Shown in pieces: positions 31,964 to 39,586 of a stretch of DNA of 39,586 bases. Source of the stretch: DASPTT01 sp035623275 (lineage in GTDB: Bacteria; Actinomycetota; Acidimicrobiia; Acidimicrobiales; UBA8190); NCBI GenBank assembly GCA_035623275.1, contig DASPTT010000105.1:1-39586 (forward strand), in the 5' to 3' direction. A program made the translations under genes and the position numbers. The notes under the pieces were generated by a model that saw only the letters and a program-made list of their open reading frames with translations, did no database searches and had not been told where the DNA came from. Position 1 is the stretch's first letter; each line of letters starts with the position of its first letter.

Positions 31964-32008
31964 TCGAGGGTGACGTCGGCGACGTCGAGGGTGACGTCGA
32001 GGGTGACG
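31964..32008. repeat. Short iterons upstream of the excisionase-like gene
   Basis: A 12-bp unit TCGAGGGTGACG occurs at 31964-31975, 31985-31996 and 31997-32008, with a truncated 9-bp unit between the first two. Each junction makes the palindrome GACGTC, at 31972, 31981, 31993 and 32005. The array lies 42-86 bp upstream of the excisionase-like start and may be its own binding array. Confidence 0.8.
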
Positions 32009-32197
32009 TCGATCCGGGCCCCACCCGGGGCCTGGCACGTCCTCGCAGGAGCCAGGGAACCCCGGTTCGCACCTGGGCTCGCGAGCGCGCCGGCGCTCAG
32101 GCCTGGAGCGATACAGGATGGCCTTCAGGCCGAATCGGGGCGCCCTACTCCCGGCAGAGGCGGACGGGTCGGTCGTCTCTGAAGACATAAATCCGAC

Positions 32198-32226
32198 TTG
32201 ATTGGTCGGCTTTCGGCGCTTACCCT
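32198..32226 (+). promoter_or_regulatory. Candidate promoter for the P450 operon
   Basis: TTGATT (32198-32203), a 17-bp spacer, then TACCCT (32221-32226). The expected start point falls at about 32233, the ATG of a short leader frame, so the mRNA would be leaderless. The -10 is weak. Confidence 0.35.
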
Positions 32227-32232
32227 GAGCCC

Positions 32233-32346
32233 ATGGAGACCGGGTTAACTCCTCGCCGGTTGTCGTCGCGGCGCCGTCGGCGCTTGGAGTCCTGGCCGGT
32301 GAGCGGTCCAATGCGTCCTGCCGGGTCCGGTCTGGCGGCGGTGTGA
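32233..32346 (+). CDS. Possible 37-residue leader peptide before the P450
   Basis: An ATG-started frame, METGLTPRRLSSRRRRRLES and onward, stops with TGA two bases before the P450 ATG (32349). It is Arg-rich, with five Arg codons in a row. Its stop placement could couple translation into the P450. It is too short to judge by coding character. Confidence 0.3.
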   Translation: METGLTPRRLSSRRRRRLESWPVSGPMRPAGSGLAAV

Positions 32347-32348
32347 CC

Positions 32349-33629
32349 ATGACCTCTGCCGATGCGATTCGCTCATGGGGTTCGTTCGATGTGAACAACC
32401 CTTTCCCGGTATTTGCCGAGGTGCGTGAGCTGGGTGCGGTGCATCGCACGACCCTGCCCGACGGGCACGAGGCCTGGCTCGTCGTCCGCTTCGAGGAGGC
32501 CAAAGCCGCGCTCAGCGATCCGCGCCTGTCCAAGGACATGCACGCAGCCTTGGCGAGCGGGTCGGACGTCGTGGCCGAGGGGCTGCCTGGTCCGGAGTTC
32601 GCCCGACACATGCTGAGCGTCGACCCGCCGGATCACACGCGGCTTCGGCGACTCGTTTCCGCCGCCTTCTCAACTCGGCGCGTCGAGGCCCTCCGCCCGC
32701 GCGTGCAGTCGGTCGTCGACGACCTCCTCGACCAGATCGCGGCGCAGGGCCCCGAGGCCCGGGTCGACCTCGTTGCCGCCTTCGCCTTCCCCTTGCCATT
32801 TACCGTCATCTGTGAGCTCCTTGGCGTATCCGAACCGGAGCGGGCGCCACTGGGCGAAGCGTTCGCTCGGTTGCTTGTGCCCACCTCGACAGAGGAGGAG
32901 TACGCCGAAGCGAAGAAGGCGTCCGACGCGGTCGTGGCCATGCTCCGGAACCTGGTGGCGGCGAAGGAGCAGGATCCCGGTGACGACCTCGTCAGCGCCC
33001 TGATCAACGCCCGCGACGGCGACGAGCGACTGGATGGTCAGGAGCTGCTCTCCACGATCTTCCAGCTCATGGTGGCCGGCCACGACACCACGGCCAGCTT
33101 GATCGGCAACGGCGTGGTGGCGCTCCTGCGCCATCCGGACCAGATGGCCAAGCTCCGGAGCAATCCCGACGCGATCCCGACGGCCATCGAAGAGCTGCTC
33201 CGTTTCGATGCGCCGGTGCCCCATTCGACGTTCCGGTACGCCCTGGAGCCGGTCACCCTGGACGGCGTGACCATCCCTGCGGGGGCGCAGGTCATCATCT
33301 GCCTGGCGGCGGCCAACCGGGACGGTGAGAAGTACCCCGACCCCGAGTCGCTCGACATCGACCGGAAGGCGACCCGTCATCTCGCGTTCGGACACGGGGT
33401 CCATCACTGCCTAGGGGCGCCCCTGGCGCGCCTCGAAGGGCACCTGGCACTGGGCTCCCTTCTGCGCCGGTTCCCCGAGCTGCGGTCGGCAGTCCCCCCC
33501 GAGGACCTCCGATGGGGTCACGGCGACGGTTTGGTGCTTCGGGGGCTCTCCGAGCTGCCCGTCGTCCCTGGTCCCGGCCGCGACGGCGAGGCCGCGGCCA
33601 CGCTGATCGACGGGGCGCTCCCGCGATGA
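32349..33629 (+). CDS. Cytochrome P450 (actinobacterial CYP105/107-like)
   Basis: A 426-residue soluble P450. The I-helix oxygen-activation motif is MVAGHDTTASLIGNG, the K-helix ExxR is EELLRFD, and the heme thiolate is C354 in FGHGVHHCLGAPLARLE. The B-prime region ARHMLSVDPPDHTRLRRLVS is typical of bacterial class I enzymes, which need ferredoxin partners; none is visible in the window. The substrate is unknown. I chose the ATG at 32349; a GTG at 32343 adds two residues. Its stop overlaps the next ATG (ATGA). It heads the island's oxidative operon. Confidence 0.95.
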   Translation: MTSADAIRSWGSFDVNNPFPVFAEVRELGAVHRTTLPDGHEAWLVVRFEEAKAALSDPRLSKDMHAALASGSDVVAEGLPGPEFARHMLSVDPPDHTRLRRLVSAAFSTRRVEALRPRVQSVVDDLLDQIAAQGPEARVDLVAAFAFPLPFTVICELLGVSEPERAPLGEAFARLLVPTSTEEEYAEAKKASDAVVAMLRNLVAAKEQDPGDDLVSALINARDGDERLDGQELLSTIFQLMVAGHDTTASLIGNGVVALLRHPDQMAKLRSNPDAIPTAIEELLRFDAPVPHSTFRYALEPVTLDGVTIPAGAQVIICLAAANRDGEKYPDPESLDIDRKATRHLAFGHGVHHCLGAPLARLEGHLALGSLLRRFPELRSAVPPEDLRWGHGDGLVLRGLSELPVVPGPGRDGEAAATLIDGALPR

Positions 33630-35152
33630 CGGATCGGGAGCGGGAACCCGGGGCTGAGGCGGAGATCGCCCAGTGGCGGCTGGTCGACGAGGGCTGGGGC
33701 CGACGCGCCGTGGATTTCGCCACCCTGGCAGAGCCGTCGAACTGCCGCGAGTACGTGGCCATGCACCACCGGTTGGGGGTGACCGCCGGGGACCGGCTCC
33801 TCGACGTCGCCTGCGGGTCGGGGTTGGCGCTGGAGCTGGCGGGGCTGCGCGGCGCCGTCTGCGCCGGGATCGACGCCTCTCCGCGGCTGGTCTCGGTCGC
33901 CCGGGACCGCAATCCCGAGGCCGACGTCCGGGTGGGCGACATGAACGCCCTCCCCTGGGACGACGGATCGTTCGACCTTGTCACGAGCTTCCGTGGGATC
34001 TGGGGCACGACCCCCGCCGCCGTGGCCGAGGCCCATCGGGTTCTTGTCCCCGGTGGCCGGATCGGGATCACGGTCTGGGGACACATCAAGGCCTCACCGG
34101 GTGCGTGGTCGCTGGTGCCCTTCCTTCTCGCCACCGAGGCGAAGGTGGAGAACCAGGCGTCGATGGTGGCGCTGGGCCGGCCAGGAGCCGGCGAGGCGCT
34201 CCTCTCGGAGACGGGGTTCACCGACGTCGAGCGGGTCGACGTCCCCTTCGTCTTCGAGTTCGCCGACCCCGGGATCTATGCACGGGCTCTGGCCGCCACC
34301 GGTCCCGCGTTCGAGGCGATCCAGGCCGTCGGGGAAGAGACCTTCGTGAAAGAGGCGACCAAGCTCGCCGGCGAGCAGGTGCGACAGGGGCTGCCGCTCC
34401 GTGCCCCGGTCGCCCTCGTCGGTTACCTCGCCACTAAGCCGGCACGGCCGGCCGCGGCCGGGCGGCGAGACCAGCACACCCCGGTCGGAGGAACCCCGGT
34501 CGGAGGAACCACGGCCGGGTTCCTGGGCGCCCCGCCGACGAGCGCGGCCGCGCAACGACTGTTCGACGACGACCTCCGGGGACAGGGGTACATCGCCAAC
34601 GTGTCGCGGCTGTGGGCCCAGCTGCCCGAGGCCCTGAACGGGCTCTCCGATCTGATGGGACTGGCCACCCGTGAGGGCGGCCTCTCGCTCGAGCAGCGGG
34701 CCGTGCTCGTGACGGCCGCCGCCTCGGCTCTGGGCGATGCGTATTGCTCGCTCGCCTGGGGCAAGAAGCTGGCCGAGGCGACCAGCCCGGACACCGCCGC
34801 CGCCGTCATCCGGGGGGGCGCGGAAGGTCTCGACGACGTCGGGCGGGCACTGGCCGAGTGGGCCCGACTGGTCACGACGGCACCCAACGCAATCGCCGCC
34901 CCCGACGTCCAGCGGTTGCGCGACGTCGGGTTCGACGATTCCCAGATCCTCGCCCTCACCCTCTACGCCGCTCTCCGGTATGCCTTCGCCATGGTGAACG
35001 ACTCGCTCGGCGCGGTCCCGGACGCGGAGCTGTGGGCGTCGGTGCCCGACGCGGTGCGCTCGGCGGTCACCTTCGGGCGACCAGGGGACGCAGGCGGGGA
35101 AGAGCTGTCACCCACAAGCAGCACCACCAGACCAGGGAGGAAGGCACCATGA
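33626..35152 (+). CDS. Methyltransferase fused to an AhpD/carboxymuconolactone-decarboxylase-like domain
   Basis: A 508-residue fusion. Residues about 45-275 are a class I methyltransferase: RLLDVACGSGLALELAGL (motif I), GIDASPRLVSVARDR, DMNALPWDDGSFDLVTSF. A linker with a 15-bp direct duplication (encoding VGGTPVGGT) follows. Residues about 295-490 resemble an AhpD-like helical domain: GYIANVSRLWAQLPEALNGL, SLEQRAVLVTAAASALGDAYCSLAWG. The usual CxxC is reduced to one Cys (YCSLAWG), so peroxidase activity is doubtful. It overlaps P450 and osmC by 4 bp on each side (ATGA). Confidence 0.85.
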   Translation: MTDREREPGAEAEIAQWRLVDEGWGRRAVDFATLAEPSNCREYVAMHHRLGVTAGDRLLDVACGSGLALELAGLRGAVCAGIDASPRLVSVARDRNPEADVRVGDMNALPWDDGSFDLVTSFRGIWGTTPAAVAEAHRVLVPGGRIGITVWGHIKASPGAWSLVPFLLATEAKVENQASMVALGRPGAGEALLSETGFTDVERVDVPFVFEFADPGIYARALAATGPAFEAIQAVGEETFVKEATKLAGEQVRQGLPLRAPVALVGYLATKPARPAAAGRRDQHTPVGGTPVGGTTAGFLGAPPTSAAAQRLFDDDLRGQGYIANVSRLWAQLPEALNGLSDLMGLATREGGLSLEQRAVLVTAAASALGDAYCSLAWGKKLAEATSPDTAAAVIRGGAEGLDDVGRALAEWARLVTTAPNAIAAPDVQRLRDVGFDDSQILALTLYAALRYAFAMVNDSLGAVPDAELWASVPDAVRSAVTFGRPGDAGGEELSPTSSTTRPGRKAP

Positions 35153-35709
35153 CCACCACCGGCACCCCAGTCGACAACGGCGTCAACGTCGAGGCGCTCC
35201 TCGGCGCACGGGCGGCCCTGACCGAAGCGCCGGCGGCGGCCCAGTTCCAATGGCGGGCCACCACCGAATGGCAGAACGGCACCCACAGCCGGTCGACCGT
35301 CGAACGGTTCTTTGGGCTCGGTGAGGAGCAGAGCCACCGCACCCGATACACCTTCGAGGCGGACCACCCGGAGATCTTCGCCTCGGAGGACAACGGGATC
35401 ACGCCCGTCGAGTACGTACTCGTGGCCCTGGCCAGCTGCCTGACCGCCGGTGTCGCCGCCGTGGCGCAGAACCGCGACATCCAGCTGCGCAGCGTGGCTG
35501 CCTCGATCGAAGGGGCCATGGACGTCCGGGGCATCCTGGGTGTCGACAGCGACGTCCGCAACGGCTTCAGCGACATCAAGGTCACCTACCGGATCGACGC
35601 CGACGCCTCCCCCGACGACATCCGAGCCCTCGTCGCCCAGTCGCAGAAGCGGTCTGCCGTCTACGACATCATCACGAATCCGACCAACGTTACCGTCGAG
35701 GTCGACTGA
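35149..35709 (+). CDS. OsmC/Ohr-family protein
   Basis: A 186-residue protein. The OsmC core is visible as FEADHPEIFASEDNGITPVEYVLVALASCLTAGVAAVAQNRDI, then GVDSDVRNGFSDIKVTYRID. One of the two redox cysteines (ALASCLTAG) is present. The second, normally after the RS-x-V region, is absent (KRSAVYDIITN), so classical thiol peroxidase activity is questionable. GGGAGG lies 10-12 nt before the ATG, which overlaps the stop of the previous gene. It may protect against or bind a reactive product of the P450 or monooxygenase. Confidence 0.88.
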   Translation: MTTTGTPVDNGVNVEALLGARAALTEAPAAAQFQWRATTEWQNGTHSRSTVERFFGLGEEQSHRTRYTFEADHPEIFASEDNGITPVEYVLVALASCLTAGVAAVAQNRDIQLRSVAASIEGAMDVRGILGVDSDVRNGFSDIKVTYRIDADASPDDIRALVAQSQKRSAVYDIITNPTNVTVEVD

Positions 35710-35741
35710 CGACGACGCGGCCGAGCTGAGAGGCGTCGTTG

Positions 35742-36989
35742 GTGCGCACGACGACGGCGGTGGTGGGGGGCGGACAGAGCGGGCTCGCCGTGAGTGCCTG
35801 CCTGTCCGCCCGGTCCATCGACCACGTCGTCTTCGAGCGCCACGAGGTGGCCAGCTCGTGGCGGCGGGAGCGATGGGACTCGCTCCGCTTGCTGACGCCG
35901 AACTGGCAGTGCCGGCTGCCCGGGCTGGCCTACCAAGGCGACGATCCTGACGGCTACATGAGCGCGCTCGAGGTGGCCGAGTTCATCGGCGAGTACGCCA
36001 AGCTGGTCGGGGCACCGGTTCTGAGCGGCACGACGGTCGAGGCCGTCCGGCCCGTCTGCGACGGCTACGTGGTCCGGACCGACCAGGGCGAGTGGGAGTG
36101 CCCCACGGTCGTACTGGCCAGCGGGGCCTTCGGCCTCCCGAAGGTGCCGGCGTGCGCCACGGCCGTGCCGGCAGGGGTCGCGACCCTGACGGCGATGGAC
36201 TACCGCAATCCCGACCAGCTGGGCGAGGGCGGCGTCATGGTGGTCGGGGCATCGGCGACCGGCGTCCAGATCGCCGCCGAGCTCCGGCGCTCCGGGCGGG
36301 ACGTCATCATTGCCGTGGGGGAGCACGTCCGGGGACCACGGATGTACCGGGGGAGGGACATCCACTGGTGGATGGAGGCCGCCCGCGTACTCGACGAGCG
36401 CTACGACGAGGTGGACGACATCGTCCGCGCCCGCCGCGTCCCGTCCATGCAGCTCGGTGGTTCGGACGATCGGGCGACGTTCGACCTCAACGCCCTGAGT
36501 GCCCTCGGCGTCAAGCTCGTCGGGCGGCTAGCGGGGATCAACGACGGCCGGGCGCAGTTCTCGGGTTCGTTGCGGAACAAGTGCGAGCTCGCCGACCTGA
36601 AGCTGGGACGGCTCCTCGACACCATCGACGAATGGGCGGCCGCCGAAGGTCTCGACGGCTCGGTGCCCGCGCCACACCGATTCGAGCCCACAGTGGTGGA
36701 TCCCTCGCCCCGGTTGCTGCTTGACCTACGCAGCGGGGAGGTCGAGACCATCGTCTGGGCCACCGGCTACCGGCCCGACTACTCCTGGCTCGAGGTCGAC
36801 GTCCTCGACGCCAAAGGCATGGTCCGTCACGACGGAGGCGTCTCCGACGCGCTCGGTCTCTTCCTTATCGGGACGCCCTTCCTCAGGCGCCGGAAATCGA
36901 GTTTTATCGACGGCGCTCGAGTCGACGCCGAGGACGTGGTCGGCGAACTGTCGGCCTACCTGGATCGGCGAGCTTCGGCCAGGGACTAA
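35742..36989 (+). CDS. Flavin-containing monooxygenase-like FAD/NAD(P) oxidoreductase
   Basis: A 415-residue two-dinucleotide-domain flavoprotein. The FAD motif is TTAVVGGGQSGLAVSACL at the N-terminus, followed by VVFERHEVASSWRRERWDSL (FMO/CzcO-like). The NAD(P)H motif is GGVMVVGASATGVQIAAEL near residue 165. IVWATGYRPDYSWLEVD near the C-terminus is the ATG-type hinge of FMO/Baeyer-Villiger-like enzymes. The start is GTG at 35742; a TTG at 35739 is possible. It is 32 bp downstream of osmC, so part of the same operon. The substrate is unknown. Confidence 0.9.
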   Translation: MRTTTAVVGGGQSGLAVSACLSARSIDHVVFERHEVASSWRRERWDSLRLLTPNWQCRLPGLAYQGDDPDGYMSALEVAEFIGEYAKLVGAPVLSGTTVEAVRPVCDGYVVRTDQGEWECPTVVLASGAFGLPKVPACATAVPAGVATLTAMDYRNPDQLGEGGVMVVGASATGVQIAAELRRSGRDVIIAVGEHVRGPRMYRGRDIHWWMEAARVLDERYDEVDDIVRARRVPSMQLGGSDDRATFDLNALSALGVKLVGRLAGINDGRAQFSGSLRNKCELADLKLGRLLDTIDEWAAAEGLDGSVPAPHRFEPTVVDPSPRLLLDLRSGEVETIVWATGYRPDYSWLEVDVLDAKGMVRHDGGVSDALGLFLIGTPFLRRRKSSFIDGARVDAEDVVGELSAYLDRRASARD

Positions 36990-37141
36990 CCGGAGGGCGA
37001 GTGGACCCGGCTTGTACGACGACGAGAAGCGGTCCCCCAACGAGTACTTTCGAGTCCGGCGGAGCGGCAATCCGACCGCCCTGGTTTATGCCGCTCCAGT
37101 TACCCCGGGCCGGCTAGCCGCTGCCCTAGGAGGTGGGGACA

Positions 37142-37687
37142 ATGGCCACTACTGATGGTCTCGTCGCTGCGTGCGTGGACGCAATGGTCGAATCCGATCT
37201 GAGGGGGGCGGTCCGAGAGATCCTCACCCGTTCAGTTGCCGATAAACGGTTAGCCGACGAACTGGAGCGCCCGAAGGCCGGGTTAAACGTCCTTTACAGC
37301 TCGCAGCAACTCACCGTCCTAAACGTGATCTGGCCTCCGCTCATGTCGCTGTTTCCTCATGATCACCGCATGTGGGCCGCCATCGGAATCTATGGTGGCC
37401 GAGAGGACAACGCGTTCTACCGCCGGAGTGAGAACTCCCTCGTCCCATCAGGAGGGAAGGAACTGACCGATGGGACCGTGCTCTTGCTCGGCGACGATGC
37501 CATTCACGCCGTGCACAATCCCGCACGATCGTCGTACACGGGAGCCATCCACGTCTACGGTGGGGACTTCGTTGGAACGCCACGAAGCCAGTGGGACGCC
37601 GAGACACTCCAAGAGCAACCCTACGAACTCGACGCCGTTCGCCAGGAGTTCGACCGGGCTGAACGTGCGTTCCAGATAGGGCGCTGA
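37142..37687 (+). CDS. Cupin-fold metal-dependent enzyme, cysteine-dioxygenase-like
   Basis: A 181-residue protein. SLFPHDHRMWAAIGIYGGREDNAFYRR gives His ligands and a Glu, and DDAIHAVHNPARSSYTGAIHVYGGDF the second cupin motif. This is the predicted double-stranded beta-helix metal enzyme family (COG5553-like), related to thiol dioxygenases. The start is ATG at 37142 with a perfect AGGAGG 8 nt upstream. GC content and codon use are visibly lower than in the left part of the window, in keeping with acquired DNA. The 152-bp gap before it holds no gene. Confidence 0.8.
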   Translation: MATTDGLVAACVDAMVESDLRGAVREILTRSVADKRLADELERPKAGLNVLYSSQQLTVLNVIWPPLMSLFPHDHRMWAAIGIYGGREDNAFYRRSENSLVPSGGKELTDGTVLLLGDDAIHAVHNPARSSYTGAIHVYGGDFVGTPRSQWDAETLQEQPYELDAVRQEFDRAERAFQIGR

Positions 37688-37900
37688 AAGGATCAGCCGA
37701 CCGCGCCGATTGATATGTGCCTGAGGGCGGGCCAATCCGGGTTCTTCCACGCTGCACGCAGGGCAGTCGGTATCTGCTGATACAACAGCGTCGATCCAGG
37801 GCATCCGCGAAGCGGGAGCGCCGTAGCGCCCCCGCTGTCGCCCCCCCGAGGTCCCGCGGCGCCCCTGGCGGGCGGGGCTGGCACACAGGACCACAAGCGA

Positions 37901-37925
37901 CCCAGACGCCCCTGGGGGTTTTCTT
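37901..37925 (+). terminator. Rho-independent terminator downstream of the cupin gene
   Basis: CCCAG (37901-37905) pairs with CTGGG (37912-37916), loop ACGCCC, followed by GGTTTTCTT. It is the only hairpin in the window with a convincing T-tract. It lies 214 bp after the cupin stop. Confidence 0.6.
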
Positions 37926-37965
37926 AGTGAATCGTGCGCTCGAACCACTCGGCTGTCCAGAGCAA

Positions 37966-38040
37966 CACCCGCGAGCATGGCGCGAGCACCCGCGAGCATG
38001 GCGCGAGCACCCGCGAGCATGGCGCGAGCACCCGCGAGCG
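37966..38040. repeat. 21-bp tandem repeat, 3.6 copies
   Basis: The unit CACCCGCGAGCATGGCGCGAG occurs exactly at 37966-37986, 37987-38007 and 38008-38028, with a 12-bp partial copy after. Copies are identical, so recent. On the minus strand it would encode ARAMLAG heptads, but the surrounding frame is not credible as a gene. Confidence 0.9.
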
Positions 38041-38322
38041 CCCCGGGTAGGGGGCGGCGATACGGGGCGCCCAGGGGCACCGCGGCGGCCCCGACGCTCC
38101 CGACCTGGACCCGGCAAACCCGGACGGTCGTGTCCCTGGGCTGGGAGCGCGTTCAGGGGGTGATCCTCGATCGGGCGGCTCCGACGCCTTTCTGCGTCCA
38201 GTCTCGAAACCGTGGACGGCTTTGACCACCGGGCACCTCGTTTCTTGCTGGTGGACCTGTCGAGGCCCTTCGGGCTAAATTTTGCCGGAGCGGGACACGG
38301 TGCGTCCGAAGGGGGCAAGCCG

Positions 38323-39195
38323 ATGAAGAGCTCGGGCGGTCACCACGGGCGCCGGAGTCAGGGCGGCATACGGCGGACGTTCCTAGCAATGTTCGTGGGA
38401 GCCCTCGCTTCAACCGTCCTTGTGCTTGTCGCTCAGCCCGCCGGGCCGGCGGGCGCGGCCCCGTCTTTCGGGCTCCTCAACGCCAAGGGCGTGTCCCTCA
38501 CGTTCAACCCGAACCCAGTTGCTTGCGGCGCGCCGGTCATTGCTACGGCCGTGTTCGAAGACGACGGAGTGTTGCCGTGGCTGCCATCGAGGCCCAATCA
38601 CCTTGGCCTACCGTTCCTCTTTGCGAGTATTGCTAGTGCCCCTGATTTCGACTTCGACCTTGGCAGCCTTGCATTCTCGAGCACAACGGGCATCACCTTT
38701 GTCGGTGAAACCGATGACTTCTCCGGGACCGTCTACGCCCCGACTTCCCCCGGCACATACGAGTACGCTTCCCAGCTCTACTTCGCCAGTTTTCTACCGT
38801 ACCCGCTGCACGGAGGGGTACAAACCCCGTTCGGCACTGAAGTTCACGGGACGCTGACCGTCGTCTGCGGCGCCACCACCACCACTGCTTCGGACGCCAC
38901 TGCGACGTTCTCCACCGCCGATCAGACCGTGGGCCTGAGCGCGACTGTCACCTCGTTGGCGGGGACCGTGAACCAAGGCACGGTGACCTTCAGCCTTCTG
39001 TCGGGCACCACCACCATCGGTACGCCGGTATCTGGGACCGTGACAGGCGGAGAGGCCACTGCGGGTTACCTTGTTCCTGGCGGCACTCCAGCGGGTACCT
39101 ACACGATCGACGCCGTTTACAACCCGGCGGGCAGCTGGTTAGGTAGCTCAGACAACACGCACAGCCTCATCATCCTCTCGCCCGGCACGTCCTGA
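38323..39195 (+). CDS. Secreted protein with bacterial Ig-like domain
   Basis: A 290-residue exported protein. The signal region is RRTFLAMFVGALASTVLVLVAQPAGPAGAAP, with a likely cleavage after AGAA. Residues about 40-185 form an unrecognised beta-rich domain with two cysteines (VACGAP and LTVVCGATT) that could form a disulfide. Residues about 190-285 are a Big_3-like Ig domain: VGLSATVTSLAGTVNQGTVTF, then AGTYTIDAVYNPAGSWLGSSDN. There is no sortase motif or transmembrane tail. I chose the ATG at 38323 over an earlier in-frame ATG at 38212 because it gives a proper signal peptide. GC content is lower than the window average. Confidence 0.75.
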   Translation: MKSSGGHHGRRSQGGIRRTFLAMFVGALASTVLVLVAQPAGPAGAAPSFGLLNAKGVSLTFNPNPVACGAPVIATAVFEDDGVLPWLPSRPNHLGLPFLFASIASAPDFDFDLGSLAFSSTTGITFVGETDDFSGTVYAPTSPGTYEYASQLYFASFLPYPLHGGVQTPFGTEVHGTLTVVCGATTTTASDATATFSTADQTVGLSATVTSLAGTVNQGTVTFSLLSGTTTIGTPVSGTVTGGEATAGYLVPGGTPAGTYTIDAVYNPAGSWLGSSDNTHSLIILSPGTS

Positions 39196-39454
39196 GCAAC
39201 CTGTAGATCGTCTACCTGAGCTTCACGTTGTGGAGCGCTTGCGTGGCGCCAGTTCGGTCGGCTGGCGACCGAGGGCGAGCTTGTTGCCTCGCAGGGTCCT
39301 TGAACGACTTCCACTGCGATCTCACCTCCGGTCGTTCGGAAGCGAGCCGCACGCAAGCGCTCTTAGCCCAGGATTATCGTGCCCGATCGCAACGTGCCGC
39401 AGGAGGTCGCCCCGGCTCCGAGGCCACCCGCCCGCAAATGTCACCCCGGCGGAT

Positions 39455-39586
39455 TCAAGCGGTGGCTGCGACAAGTCTGTTGAATCGTTCCGCTGGAGTT
39501 TCCCACTCCAGGGTCTTGCGTGGGCGCTCGTTGAGCAGGGCGGCGATGGCATCGAGGTCCTCCTGGGAGTGGACCGACAGGTCGGT
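39455..39586 (-). mobile_element. IS30-family transposase, C-terminal fragment at window edge
   Basis: 43 codons run from the right edge to a TGA at 39455. LNERPRKTLEWETPAERFNRLV is the hallmark C-terminal motif of IS30-family transposases (NxRPRKxLxWxTPxExF). The rest lies outside the window, so completeness cannot be judged. No terminal inverted repeat was recognised between 39196 and 39454, where only a GTAGA-TCG-TCTAC hairpin (39203-39215) stands out. Confidence 0.85.

Larger units (their letters stand above)
37688..38322. other. Non-coding stretch of about 635 bp
   Basis: No frame here looks like a protein; the open frames are GC-driven and overlap repeats. The stretch contains a small dyad GTATC-TGCT-GATAC (near 37770), a terminator and a 21-bp tandem repeat, listed separately. 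The last 280 bp before the secreted-protein gene show only its likely leader. Confidence 0.6.

Noticed and set aside
31964..32008. Replication origin iterons
   Set aside because: No replication initiator gene nearby; position upstream of an excisionase-like gene fits a regulatory array better.
37966..38040. CRISPR array
   Set aside because: Units are directly adjacent with no spacers.
37448..38080. 210-codon minus-strand frame containing ARAMLAG repeats
   Set aside because: Overlaps the cupin gene and exists only because the 21-bp repeat has no stop in that frame; no family-like sequence.
38212..38322. Upstream ATG start for the secreted protein
   Set aside because: It would place 37 residues before the signal peptide; the ATG at 38323 gives a normal signal peptide and has a G-rich ribosome-binding stretch upstream.

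Overview
The window is a GC-rich chromosomal segment from an actinobacterium. Supporting evidence: a mycothiol glycosyltransferase (MshA) next to a YbjN-family gene, a Rex repressor, a nickel superoxide dismutase with its maturation protease, an RsiG-type anti-sigma factor, a DipZ-type thiol-redox protein, many GTG/TTG starts and ATGA/GTGA gene overlaps. Acidimicrobiia or a close lineage is my guess; the class is inference.

Region 1 (1-9138, minus strand) is the core tetrapyrrole operon: rex, then after about 200 bp hemA, hemC, a cobA-hemD fusion, hemB and hemL, followed by a coupled membrane glycosyltransferase. A partial unknown gene lies at the left edge. Region 2 (9254-14705, minus) carries an excisionase-type HTH protein, a SAM-hydroxide adenosyltransferase family protein coupled to an acyl-CoA-ligase-like enzyme, then proC, a YbjN protein and mshA. 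Region 3 (14753-18575) has an XRE regulator coupled to rsiG, the divergent sodX/sodN pair, a DksA-type zinc protein and a class V aminotransferase. A 26-bp tandem repeat derived from the end of sodN follows that gene. Region 4 (18868-23200, minus) is a metal and thiol homeostasis block: MarR regulator, permease with a YHS domain, CsoR with a visible operator, DipZ and small ORFs.

Region 5 (23303-29569, minus) holds the most unusual system. A 927-residue collagen-like protein with about 225 Gly-X-Y triplets is fused in frame to a second lipoprotein-type segment and a TPR domain. It is followed by a 2-oxoglutarate/Fe(II) oxygenase and a glycosyltransferase-methyltransferase fusion. The layout suggests a collagen-like surface protein with its own hydroxylation and glycosylation enzymes. 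A near match to a WhiG/sigma-28 promoter lies just upstream of it, and the same window encodes RsiG, the known anti-WhiG factor family.

Region 6 (30403-39586) starts at a tRNA-Lys(TTT) gene followed by a tyrosine integrase, a convergent excisionase-like gene and short iterons, and looks like a genomic island. Its cargo is a tightly coupled set: P450, methyltransferase/AhpD-like fusion, OsmC protein and flavin monooxygenase. After these come a cupin enzyme, a 630-bp non-coding stretch with tandem repeats, a secreted Ig-like protein and the end of an IS30-family transposase at the right edge. No second copy of the tRNA 3' end was found by eye, so the far boundary is not in the window.
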